From NCBI GenBank assembly GCA_035353395.1, contig DAOPZL010000033.1:1-33707 (forward strand): a stretch of DNA of 33,707 nucleotides. Direction: 5' to 3'. The notes beneath the pieces were generated by a model. It did not search any database and had not been told where the DNA came from. It saw only the letters and a list, made by a program, of their open reading frames with translations. Positions 1 to 8,200 of the stretch are shown here, one piece after another. Position 1 is the first letter of the stretch. The number at the start of each line of letters is the position of its first letter. The position numbers and the translations under genes are program-made. The stretch comes from UBA1801 sp035353395 (GTDB lineage Bacteria; Acidobacteriota; Holophagae; Holophagales; Holophagaceae).

Positions 1-322
1 CGGCCTGGACTCCCTGCCACTGGTAGGCGGCCAGGGCCAGGTTCCCGAGATCGTCGACGTCGATCCCCTCTTCCCGGAGGCGCTGGATCTGGACCATGGC
101 GCCCCACCAGCGGCCCTTGCTGGGGACGTAGCCCTGGGCGTTCACCACCCGGTGCCAGGGCAGGTCCGTTCCCTCCGGGAGCCCCTTGAGGATCATGCCG
201 ACCTGGCGGGGGCGCCTCGGGAACCCGGCCATGGCGGCGATCTGGCCATAGGTCGCGAGCCTTCCGCAGGGAATGCGCCGGACCAGGCGCAGCACCTCGT
301 CGCGGAAGGCCGTGTCGGTCAT
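1..322 (-). CDS. Alkyltransferase-like protein (MGMT-fold DNA base-flipping protein), C-terminus cut by window edge
   Basis: Reading the minus strand from the ATG at 322 gives 107 residues open to the window edge, starting MTDTAFRDEVLRLVRRIPCG. It matches the DNA-binding half of O6-alkylguanine-DNA alkyltransferases: the YGQIAAMAG helix-turn-helix segment, then the active-site region PWHRVVNAQG. In true alkyltransferases this reads PCHR. Here tryptophan replaces the alkyl-accepting cysteine, the hallmark of alkyltransferase-like (ATL) proteins such as E. coli YbaZ. These bind O6-alkylguanine and flag it for nucleotide-excision repair without removing the alkyl group. The start overlaps the stop of the upstream DUF2203 gene (ATGA at 322-319), so the two are probably translationally coupled. 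The family call is firm; only the extreme C-terminus is missing. Confidence 0.85.
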   Translation of the reverse strand, partial: MTDTAFRDEVLRLVRRIPCGRLATYGQIAAMAGFPRRPRQVGMILKGLPEGTDLPWHRVVNAQGYVPSKGRWWGAMVQIQRLREEGIDVDDLGNLALAAYQWQGVQA

Positions 323-687
323 CGGGCCAGCCGGTGTTCCGGTTTCAAGGCGAGGGGGACGCGGGAGCTGAATCCCCCTTCATAGGTGTGCCAGTGGTCC
401 AGGGTCTCCTCCGGGTAGGCCCAGCACCAGTATCCGTCCCCGGCATCGAAATCCACGAGCCAGAGGCCCTTCACCTCGGGACCCAGGTCGCGGACGGCTT
501 CCGCCCAGCTCTCCACCAGGGTCTGGAGCCGCTCGCGCAGCTCCTCGGCCCGCGTCTCGTCCTCGCGCGCGTCCGCTTCCTGGAGTTCCTCCGCGAGGCT
601 GGCGGCGAGCTCGAACACGGGCTTCGTGAGCTCCTGGATCCGGGGCATCAGGGAACGGGCCTCCGCCAGCGTGAAAACTCGACCCAT
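319..687 (-). CDS. DUF2203 family protein
   Basis: 122 residues. The N-terminus VFTLAEARSLMPRIQEL and the C-terminal region with VKGLWLVDFDAGDGYWCWAYPEE, then WHTYEGGFSSR, fit the DUF2203 family: an N-terminal helical part with a charged central coiled-coil-like stretch, then an (A/G)-hV-DF...-CW...-WH-...GF signature. Function is unknown. The start at 687 is preferred over one 24 nt upstream because GGGAGG lies 4-6 nt before it and it begins at the conserved MxxxFTLxEA. Its stop overlaps the start of the alkyltransferase-like gene by 4 nt. It is divergent from lpxB, with about 75 nt between the two starts. Confidence 0.8.
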   Translation of the reverse strand: MGRVFTLAEARSLMPRIQELTKPVFELAASLAEELQEADAREDETRAEELRERLQTLVESWAEAVRDLGPEVKGLWLVDFDAGDGYWCWAYPEETLDHWHTYEGGFSSRVPLALKPEHRLAR

Positions 688-762
688 GAATGCCTCCCGG
701 TGCTCCATCATAATCCGATGCTCGAACCCTCCCGATCGTACTCAGAAAGTCCCGCGCCGCGG

Positions 763-1908
763 ATGACCAAGCCGCTCCTGGTCGTCGCCGGGGAGGCCTC
801 GGGAGACCTGCACGGCGCGGAGATCCTTCGCGCCCTGAAGGCCCGCTGCCCCTCCCTTCGGACGATCGGCATCGGGGGGGCGGGCATGACGCCTTTCCTG
901 GACCTCAAGCTGGCCGACGTCAAGGACCTGGCGGTGTTCGGCCTCCTGGAGGTCGCGAAGCACCTGCCGGCCTTGCTGCGCCTGAAACGCGAGATCCTGA
1001 GGACGGCCCGGGAAGAAGGGGTCGGCGCGGTCCTGTTCATCGACTACCCGGGCTTCAACCTGAACCTGGCCAAGACCTTCCGGAAGAGGATGCCGGACGT
1101 GCGGCTCCACCAGTACGTCTGCCCCCAGGTGTGGGCCTGGAAGGCCGGGCGCATCCCCGTGCTGGGGCGGACCCTGGACGCCCTCTACTGCCTGTTCGAC
1201 TTCGAGCCGGCGCTGTTCGAGGGCCAGCCCGTGGAGGCCGTCTGGGTGGGGCATCCTCTGGTGGAGGTGGTGAAGCCGGAAGTGGACCGCGAGACCTTCT
1301 TCTGGGAGGCGGGGCTCGATCCCGCCAGGCCGCTGGTGGCCCTCCTGCCGGGGAGCCGCCGGGGGGAACTCGACGGTCTGCTGCCGCCCCTGGCCCGGCT
1401 GGTGAAGACGTGGCGCAGCGGACCGTCGAGGCCCGGAGTCCAGTGGGCGCTGGCGGTGGCCCCCACGGTGACGGCGACCCAGGTGGAGGCGAGGCTGGAG
1501 GGCGCGCCGGTCACGCTGGTCCACGGCCGGAACTATTCCCTGTGCGCCTATGCCGACGCGGGGCTGATCTGCTCGGGGACCGCAACCCTCGAGGCGGCTC
1601 TCCTGGGTACCCCCTTCGCCGCCCTCTACAAGCTCAACCCGTTGACCTACCAGCTCGCGAAGCGGCTCGTGAAGGTGCCCCACTTCAGCCTCGCCAACCT
1701 CGTGGCCGGCCGGAGGATCGTGCCGGAACTGCTCCAGGCCGAGGTCAACCCGGACCGGCTGGCCCGGGAACTGGCCGGGCTCCTGGACCCGCGCCGGGCG
1801 GCGGACATGAGAGCGGAACTCCGGGAGATCCGGGCGCACCTGGGAGAGCCCGGGGCCGCGGACCGTGTCGCGGGACACCTGCTTGACCGAAACCCATGCC
1901 TGCGGTGA
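763..1908 (+). CDS. lpxB: Lipid-A-disaccharide synthase
   Basis: 381 residues, the usual length for LpxB. It condenses UDP-2,3-diacylglucosamine with lipid X to form the tetraacyl disaccharide of lipid A, on the inner face of the inner membrane. Visible family signatures are GEASGDLHGA near the N-terminus, FIDYPGFNLNLAK, the PQVWAWKAGRI segment, the LLPGSRRGEL nucleotide-binding loop and the CSGTATLEAALLGTP donor-sugar site of GT19 enzymes. The ATG at 763 gives the canonical N-terminus (MTKPLLVVAGEASGD). The reading frame stays open upstream but shows no family similarity there, and I see no strong ribosome site. This gene and kdsC show an outer membrane with LPS. Confidence 0.95.
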   Translation: MTKPLLVVAGEASGDLHGAEILRALKARCPSLRTIGIGGAGMTPFLDLKLADVKDLAVFGLLEVAKHLPALLRLKREILRTAREEGVGAVLFIDYPGFNLNLAKTFRKRMPDVRLHQYVCPQVWAWKAGRIPVLGRTLDALYCLFDFEPALFEGQPVEAVWVGHPLVEVVKPEVDRETFFWEAGLDPARPLVALLPGSRRGELDGLLPPLARLVKTWRSGPSRPGVQWALAVAPTVTATQVEARLEGAPVTLVHGRNYSLCAYADAGLICSGTATLEAALLGTPFAALYKLNPLTYQLAKRLVKVPHFSLANLVAGRRIVPELLQAEVNPDRLARELAGLLDPRRAADMRAELREIRAHLGEPGAADRVAGHLLDRNPCLR

Positions 1909-1985
1909 GTTTTATCGATCTTTCCCCAGCTCGAATGACCGTTGTGATAGCCTCGATCCCCTGACAGGAGCCGCGAGGTGCAGCG

Positions 1986-3812
1986 ATGATGAAGGGTTCC
2001 CGGCACGCAAGGAACTCAGGAATCGCCCGACTTTCCCCAGGGACGCGACGTTTCGGTCTGAACGCGGTCTTGGGCCTTCTTTGTTCGGTCCTGTTCTCGG
2101 TCCTCCTCGCCTGCGGCGGCGGCGGCGGGGGAGGGGGAACCTCCGGCACCGTCACGATCGCGGGCAACGCCGCGACGGCCGGGGCCGTCCTGACCTACAC
2201 GGACGGAGTCTCGAAGACCGTGACGACCGACGCCTCGGGCAACTTCTCGATCACCGTGCCCTCCGGCTGGTCCGGCACGCTGACGCCCGCGCTGACGCGG
2301 TTCAGCTTCCAGCCCTCCGAACGCACGTTCGCGAACGTGAGGCGCGACCTCGACGCCCAGGACTTCACGGCTCACCGGGATTTCTGGACGGATACGCTCG
2401 TCAGCCCGTCGGCATGGAGAAGCTCGACCTTTCGGCTCGCCTACCAGAACTCCCAGTGCAACGTGTGGGTCCTGCCCCGCGACGAGGCCGGCATCTCCCA
2501 GGACCTCCTCGAACACTACGGGGACTACTTCCTGAACCATTCCTGGCCCGACGTGACGACCTACGTCCATGAACCCCAGGAGTTCTTCGGGGAGCCGGGG
2601 GGGCGGATCAACATCCTCTTCTTCAGGATGGCGGAGAGCTACGCGGGCTATTTCTGGAACATCGACTTCGAGAAGGATGAAGACCTCCTCATATACGATC
2701 TCCACTCCAACGAGACCAATGTCTTCTATCTCAACATCGATGCCGCGGTGGACCCCGCCCACCAGGCATTCGCGACCCTCTTCACGGAGGGGACGCTGAC
2801 CCACGAATTCCAGCACATGTGCAACGCGCACTACTTCTACTTCGATTCCGTGGGTTCCACCAAGACCCGGTGGATGGACACCTGGGCGGACGAGTTCTGC
2901 TCCACGACCATGGAGACGGTGTTCGCGGGGCAGATGGACGTCTACATCCCGGACTACCAGTCCAGCCCCGACTTCACCACCGGCGCCTCCGACTTCCTGC
3001 AGTGGCAGAACAACTTCACCCAGTACACCTCGGCATCCATGCTGGGGACCTACCTGCTGTCCCAGGTCGAGGCGGCCAAGCGTCCGCACCTCTTCAAGAC
3101 CTTCCTGGAGAGTACGGATTCCGTCGGCAGTGACCCGGACACCTATACCTCCGTGGAGGACCTGCTGGCGGCCCTCCAGGATCCTCAGGTCGCATGGGCC
3201 CCGGGCGGCTGGAAGACGCTCACGGACTTCAACGCCACGGATGTCCGCGACGACTGGGCCCTCCTCCTCAAGAACTTCTGCATCGGACTCACGGGCACCA
3301 ACTCGGCCTACAACACCTACGTCGCGGCCAATTCCAGCCAGACCATCGCCCCCGCCTGCATCCCGACGACGGCCGCCAGCTATGCTCTCAAGCCCTCGGG
3401 CTGGTTCATCGGGAAGACCCACGTGCCGGATACGGCGAGCACGTCCATCGCCTCCGCGACGACGTCCACCTCGGGGACGACGCCCGCCTACGTCTTCGTC
3501 TACAACGGGACGATCCCCACGGATTCCGACCTGAACGACACTTCGGCGGCGATCGCCTCCGTTTCGACGCCGGTCCTGGCGGATCAGATCGTGGCCAGGC
3601 CTGCGGCGAAGGCCGAGGCGGCCCGCATGGGCAGGTCGCGCGCCATCAACCGGGCATCCGGTCCCCGCCGCGAGACGGCGGCCGCGCCCCTCTTCCGGCC
3701 GGCGGCCATGCCGTCCGTCCGGGCCGCCATTCCCGGTGACGGGAACCACGCCAACGGCGGCGACAGCACGGCAGGCTACAACTACTGCGGCTACACCGAA
3801 AGGCCTGAATGA
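1986..3812 (+). CDS. Lipoprotein zinc metallopeptidase, M30 (hyicolysin)-like
   Basis: 608 residues. The N-terminus carries a basic stretch, a hydrophobic segment and a lipobox LLAC (Cys43) followed by a glycine run, so it is an exported lipoprotein. Residues about 52-110 (GTVTIAGNAATAGAVLTYTDG onward) look like a carboxypeptidase-regulatory/Ig-like beta domain. The catalytic part has HEFQH at 273-277, a gluzincin-type HExxH zinc site like that of M30 hyicolysin peptidases (HExQHM). A conserved WADEF segment follows about 35 residues later and may supply the third ligand. The C-terminal region is Ala/Ser/Thr-rich and low in complexity. GAGG lies 7 nt before the ATG. The stop overlaps the start of the next lipoprotein gene by 4 nt. 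Extracellular proteolysis is likely; the exact peptidase family is less certain. Confidence 0.7.
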   Translation: MMKGSRHARNSGIARLSPGTRRFGLNAVLGLLCSVLFSVLLACGGGGGGGGTSGTVTIAGNAATAGAVLTYTDGVSKTVTTDASGNFSITVPSGWSGTLTPALTRFSFQPSERTFANVRRDLDAQDFTAHRDFWTDTLVSPSAWRSSTFRLAYQNSQCNVWVLPRDEAGISQDLLEHYGDYFLNHSWPDVTTYVHEPQEFFGEPGGRINILFFRMAESYAGYFWNIDFEKDEDLLIYDLHSNETNVFYLNIDAAVDPAHQAFATLFTEGTLTHEFQHMCNAHYFYFDSVGSTKTRWMDTWADEFCSTTMETVFAGQMDVYIPDYQSSPDFTTGASDFLQWQNNFTQYTSASMLGTYLLSQVEAAKRPHLFKTFLESTDSVGSDPDTYTSVEDLLAALQDPQVAWAPGGWKTLTDFNATDVRDDWALLLKNFCIGLTGTNSAYNTYVAANSSQTIAPACIPTTAASYALKPSGWFIGKTHVPDTASTSIASATTSTSGTTPAYVFVYNGTIPTDSDLNDTSAAIASVSTPVLADQIVARPAAKAEAARMGRSRAINRASGPRRETAAAPLFRPAAMPSVRAAIPGDGNHANGGDSTAGYNYCGYTERPE

Positions 3813-4189
3813 CGACGGCTCGGAGGAGAGTCTCCCTGCCGCGGGCTTGCGTCCTCGGGGCGGCCCTGCTGCTCTGCGCGTGCGCGCCCCCTTTCCCGGC
3901 GCCCGGATCCCCACCACCGGAGGCGACCCCGATCTCCTGGGACATCCAGGGGATCCTCCGGCAGGTGGGGAGCTTCCCCCACGTCGAGATGGTCGTCACC
4001 GGCCTTTCCGAGCCCTTCGGGCAGGGGGACTACTACGTCACCGGATCCCTGCGGAAGGAGATCTCGGCCCTGCCCCTGGGGAGGATCAAGGTCCGGGGGC
4101 GTGTCTCGAGGCGCGAGATCGCCCTGGCCGGGACCTCCGGCGGGAAGCGGATCCGCCTGGAGATCGACGTCGCCGCCTACGAGCGCTGA
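3809..4189 (+). CDS. Small predicted lipoprotein, function unknown
   Basis: 126 residues, overlapping the preceding metallopeptidase gene by ATGA (3809-3812), so the two are probably co-translated. The N-terminus has arginines, a hydrophobic core and a lipobox (LLLCAC), then a proline-rich linker (PPFPAPGSPPPEATP). The rest is short beta-strand-like sequence (VEMVVTGLSEPFGQGDYYVTGSL, RIKVRGRVSRREIAL) with no motif I recognise. It could be an accessory or inhibitor of the neighbouring peptidase, but only the gene overlap supports that. It ends 7 nt before the convergent kdsC stop. Confidence 0.6.
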   Translation: MTTARRRVSLPRACVLGAALLLCACAPPFPAPGSPPPEATPISWDIQGILRQVGSFPHVEMVVTGLSEPFGQGDYYVTGSLRKEISALPLGRIKVRGRVSRREIALAGTSGGKRIRLEIDVAAYER

Positions 4190-4196
4190 GGACGGG

Positions 4197-4721
4197 CTAC
4201 GCCTGGTAGCCGGCGACCACCTCGTCCCAGTGCCCCTGGGCCTTCAGGATGAGTTCGGCCACGGGGCGCAGGACCCCGCGGCCTCCGTCCACCGGGACGA
4301 TCCAGTGGCAAGCCTTCCGGACCTCCTCCACCGCATCCCTGGGGCAGCAGGCCAGGCCCGCCCGGCGCAGGAGGGGCAGGTCCGCCAGGTCGTCCCCCAG
4401 GTGGGCGATCTGTTCCGGTACCAGGCCGTACTTCGCGCAGAGTGCGTCCAGGATGGGCTTCTTGGCGAGGGAACCGGCGTGGCAGTCCTCGATCCCGAGA
4501 TGCTTCGCCCGCGCCCAGGTGGCGGGCGAGTCCAGGCCGGAGATGAAGGCCACGGGGATGCCGAAGCGCTGCAGCCACTTGATCGCGGCCCCGTCGCGGA
4601 CGTGGAAGCTCTTGCCGTGGCCGGGGCCATCCCCGTAGTGGAGTTCCCCCGAGGTCAGCACGCCGTCGATGTCCGTGCAGACGAGGCGGATGGACCGGGC
4701 GCGTTCCTCCAGGGTTGTCAT
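4197..4721 (-). CDS. kdsC: KdsC-type HAD phosphatase (3-deoxy-D-manno-octulosonate 8-phosphate phosphatase)
   Basis: 174 residues, typical of the small capless HAD phosphatases of the KdsC family. They hydrolyse KDO-8-phosphate to KDO for LPS core synthesis. HAD motif I is CTDIDGVLTSG (nucleophile Asp17, acid/base Asp19), motif II is FISG, the motif III lysine lies in LAKKPILDAL, and motif IV is HLGDDLADLPLL. The KdsC-type HVRDGAAIKWL segment is also present. The start at 4721 is chosen because GGAGG sits 4 nt upstream and the protein then begins just before the family-conserved region; an in-frame start 51 nt upstream lacks this support. YrbI/NeuA-type phosphatases are related alternatives, but lpxB nearby favours the KDO role. 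Confidence 0.85.
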   Translation of the reverse strand: MTTLEERARSIRLVCTDIDGVLTSGELHYGDGPGHGKSFHVRDGAAIKWLQRFGIPVAFISGLDSPATWARAKHLGIEDCHAGSLAKKPILDALCAKYGLVPEQIAHLGDDLADLPLLRRAGLACCPRDAVEEVRKACHWIVPVDGGRGVLRPVAELILKAQGHWDEVVAGYQA

Positions 4722-4756
4722 GGGACCTCCGGCAGCAGTGTAGCCGCGCGAGGGGG

Positions 4757-4791
4757 TTGACAGAACCGGCAACCATATTACCGTTTGGTTG
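4757..4791 (+). promoter_or_regulatory. Probable promoter and ArsR operator upstream of the ArsR gene
   Basis: A perfect -35 hexamer TTGACA is at 4757-4762. A TACCGT hexamer 16 nt further on (4779-4784) is only a weak -10. The inverted repeat CAACCA (4770-4775) / TGGTTG (4786-4791), with a 10-nt AT-rich centre, covers the spacer and -10. This is where an autorepressing ArsR protein would bind. GAGGAG then lies 6 nt before the ATG. Confidence 0.5.
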
Positions 4792-4801
4792 AGGAGTTGT
4801 C

Positions 4802-5131
4802 ATGAAGGCCCCGCTCAACGACGCCATGATCGAGGAAGTCAGCGGGCTGTTCGCGGCCCTCGGCGACGGCTCCCGCCTCAAGATCCTGCGCGCCCTCCAG
4901 AACGCCAAGGGACCTTTGTCCCAGGGCGCCGTCTCGGAGGCCGCCGGGTTGAGCCAGGCCAACGCCAGCAAGCACCTGGCCCTCCTGGTGCGGGTGGGGC
5001 TCGTGCTCCGGGAACCCACGGGGAACACGGTCTATTTCAGGCCCGTCATGCCCCTGGTCTCCGACCTCTGCAACCTGGTCTGCGGCCACGTCAGCGAGCG
5101 CGCCAGGACGAGCTACCAGGCCCTGAAATAG
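4802..5131 (+). CDS. ArsR/SmtB-family winged-helix transcriptional regulator
   Basis: 109 residues. The LFAALGDGSRLKILRAL opening and the helix-turn-helix AVSEAAGLSQANASKHLALLVRVGLV, followed by a beta-wing (LREPTGNTVYFRP), are standard ArsR features. Members are dimeric repressors released by metals, redox change or other ligands. The C-terminal helix carries Cys90 and Cys94 (CNLVC), a possible metal or thiol-sensing pair; there is no CVC motif on the recognition-helix side as in classic ArsR. No efflux or detoxification gene is adjacent, since purL follows after 83 nt with its own likely promoter, so the target is unknown. The dyad over its own promoter suggests autoregulation. Confidence 0.88.
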   Translation: MKAPLNDAMIEEVSGLFAALGDGSRLKILRALQNAKGPLSQGAVSEAAGLSQANASKHLALLVRVGLVLREPTGNTVYFRPVMPLVSDLCNLVCGHVSERARTSYQALK

Positions 5132-5150
5132 GTCGGTCCCCCCCGGCCCT

Positions 5151-5159
5151 TGGTATATT
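5151..5159 (+). promoter_or_regulatory. Possible extended -10 promoter for purL
   Basis: TGG followed by TATATT (5154-5159) forms an extended -10 element (TGn plus a 5/6 match to TATAAT) in the 83-nt gap before purL. No convincing -35 is present, as is usual for extended -10 promoters. Transcription would start near 5166, about 50 nt before the ATG. Confidence 0.4.
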
Positions 5160-5214
5160 GGATGGGATCAGGGCGCCGCAGCTGGGCGGCCGTCCTGCCT
5201 TCTACGGGACTCCG

Positions 5215-8200
5215 ATGCCGCTGATCCGCCGCCTGTTCGTCGAGAAGAAGCCTGCCTTCGCCGTGGAGGCCGGACACCTGCTGCACGACCTGAGGGAGAA
5301 CCTGGGGCTCTCGCGCCTGGAACAGGTGCGGCTCGTGGTGCGCTACGACGTGGAGGGGCTTGGGCAGACCGATTTCGAGGCCGCGCGCTGGACCGTTTTC
5401 GCCGAACCCCCCGTGGACGAGATCTACGACGAGGTCCTGCCCCTGGATTCCGGGGAGAGGGCCCTCGCGGTGGAATACCTGCCTGGCCAGTACGACCAGC
5501 GGGCGGATTCCGCGGCCCAGTGCCTCCAGCTCCTGTCCCACGGCGCGCGTCCGGCAGTGGCCGCGGCGAGGGTCTACGTCCTGAAGGGGATCAACGAGGA
5601 GGATCTGGGCCGCATCCGGGTGTACCTGATCAATCCCGTGGACAGCCGGGAAGCTTCCGCGGCCAAGCCCGAGACCCTCAGTCCCGCCTCGCCCCAGCCC
5701 GACGACGTGGAGACTCTGGAGGGCTTCACGGCGATGGACGAGGCCGGCCTGGAGCGTCTTGTGGCGGACAAGGGCCTGGCCATGACCCTCGCGGACCTCC
5801 GGCACACCCAGGCCCACTTTCGGGACGTGGAGCGGCGGGAGCCCACGGAAACGGAGCTGCGCCTCCTGGACACCTACTGGTCCGACCACTGCCGCCACAC
5901 CACCTTCCTGACGGAGCTGGAGGCCGTGACCATCGAGGATGGTCCCTTCTCGGCCCCGATCACCCAGGCCTTCCTGCACTACCGGGGCCTGCGCCGCCAG
6001 GTCTTCGGACCCCGCCTCGCGGAGAAGCCCGAGTGCCTCATGGACATCGCCCTCATGCCGATGCGCGCCCTGCGCCGGATGGGGAAGCTGGAGGACCAGG
6101 AGGTCTCCAGCGAGATCAACGCCTGCTCCGTCGTGGTGGACGTGGACGTGACTCCGGCTGGAACTTCCGTTGCGGAACACCAGCCATGGCTCCTGATGTT
6201 CAAGAACGAGACCCACAACCATCCCACGGAGATCGAGCCCTACGGCGGGGCGGCCACCTGCCTGGGCGGCGCCATCCGCGACCCCTTGAGCGGCCGCGCC
6301 TACGTCTACCAGTCCATGCGCGTGACCGGCAGCGGCGATCCCCGCGTGCCCGTGAGCGGGACGATCCCCGGCAAGCTGCCGCAGCGCAAGATCACCCGGG
6401 AGGCCGCCAACGGCTTCGCGGGCTACGGCAACCAGATCGGCCTGACCACGGGACAGGTCCAGGAATACTACGACCCGGGCTACGTCGCCAAGCGCATGGA
6501 GATCGGGGCCGTCGTCGGCGCGGTCCCTCGGGCCCAGGTGCGCCGGGAGGAGCCCGTGCCCGGCGACGTGGTCGTGCTGGTGGGCGGGCGCACGGGCCGG
6601 GACGGCATCGGCGGCGCGACGGGCAGCTCCAAGGCCCACACCGAGCAGAGCATCGAGAAGTGCGGGGCCGAGGTGCAGAAGGGGGATCCACCGATGGAGC
6701 GCAAGCTCCAGCGGCTCTTCCGGCGGCCGGAGACCTGCCGGCTCATCAAGAAGTGCAACGACTTCGGTGCGGGCGGCGTCAGCGTGGCCATCGGGGAGCT
6801 GGCGGAAGGGCTCGTCATCGACCTGGACGTGGTTCCCAAGAAGTACGAGGGCCTGGACGGCACCGAGCTGGCCATCGCCGAGAGCCAGGAGCGCATGGCC
6901 CTCGTGGTCTCGCCGGGGGACGTGGACGCCCTGATGCGGCTGGCCGCGGAGGAGAACCTGGAAGCCACGGTGGTGGCCCGGGTGACGGAGGAACCGCGCC
7001 TGCGCATGACCTGGCGGGGCCGGACCATCGCCGACCTCTCCCGCAAGTTCCTGGACACCAACGGGGCGCCCCAGTCCACCAAGGCCCGCATCGCGGCCCC
7101 CAGGGAGAAGGGATGCCCCTTCAGGACCGGGAAGGTGCGGGAGGAGGAACTGGAGGGCCGCTGGATCGGGGCCCTGGAAGACCTGAACGCCTGTTCCCAG
7201 CGGGGCCTCGTCGAGAAGTTCGACTGCACCATCGGCGCGGCCTCCGTGCTGCTTCCCTATGGCGGCAAGCATCGCCGCACGCCGGCGGAGTGCATGGTGG
7301 CCAAGCTGCCGGTACCGGACGGCGAGACGCGGTCGGCCAGCGCCATGAGCCACGGCTTCCTGCCCTCGGTCTCCCGCTGGAGTCCGTTCCACGGAGCCGT
7401 GTGGGCCCATGTCCAGGCGGCGGCCAAGCTGGCCGCCGCGGGCGCGGATCACCGGCGCCTGCGCTTCACCCTCCAGGAGTACTTCGGCAAGCCCATGCAG
7501 GATCCGGTCCGCTGGGGCGCCCCCCTGTCCGCGCTGCTGGGCGCGCTCCACGCCGAGATGGCCATGGGCACCGCGGCCATCGGCGGGAAGGACAGCATGT
7601 CCGGTACCTTCAACGAGATCGATGTGCCGCCGACCCTGGTGGCCTTCGCCGTGGACATGGTGAAGGCCGACGAAGTGGTCTCCTCCGAACTGAAGGGGGC
7701 GGGCCACGACCTGGTCCTGCTCGAGCTGCCCCGGACGGCGGAGGAGCTGCCGGACTGGCAGGCCCTCGACGCCCTCTACGCCCGCATGGGCCAGCTCGTG
7801 CGGGAGGGCCGGATCCTCGCCGCGCGGACGGTGGGCATGGACGGCCTGGCGCCCGCCCTCTCCATCATGGCCTTCGGGAACGGCATCGGCCTCCAGCTCG
7901 ACGAGGAAAGGCCGGCCGAGGACTGGTTCCGCCCCCGGCCCGGCTCCTTCGTCCTGGAGCTGCCGGACAAGGCGCGTCCGGATGCCCTCTTCGACGGGCT
8001 GGACTGGGCCCTGCTCGGCGTCACCCTCCCCGAACCCGAGTTCCGCATCGGCGAGACGGTGCTGGAGCTGGCCCGGGCCCAGGCCGCCTGGGAGGCTCCG
8101 CTGGAGCCCATCTTCCCCACCCGGGAAGCGGGATCGGAGCCGGCGCGGGAGCTGCCCCCCTTCACCCCGGTCTTCGCCAGGGAGCGGAAGGCGCCCGCCC

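Noticed and set aside
4195..4211. Small GGCTAC/GTAGCC hairpin at the kdsC stop
   Set aside because: Only 6 bp, overlaps coding sequence and has no T-run; too weak to call a terminator.
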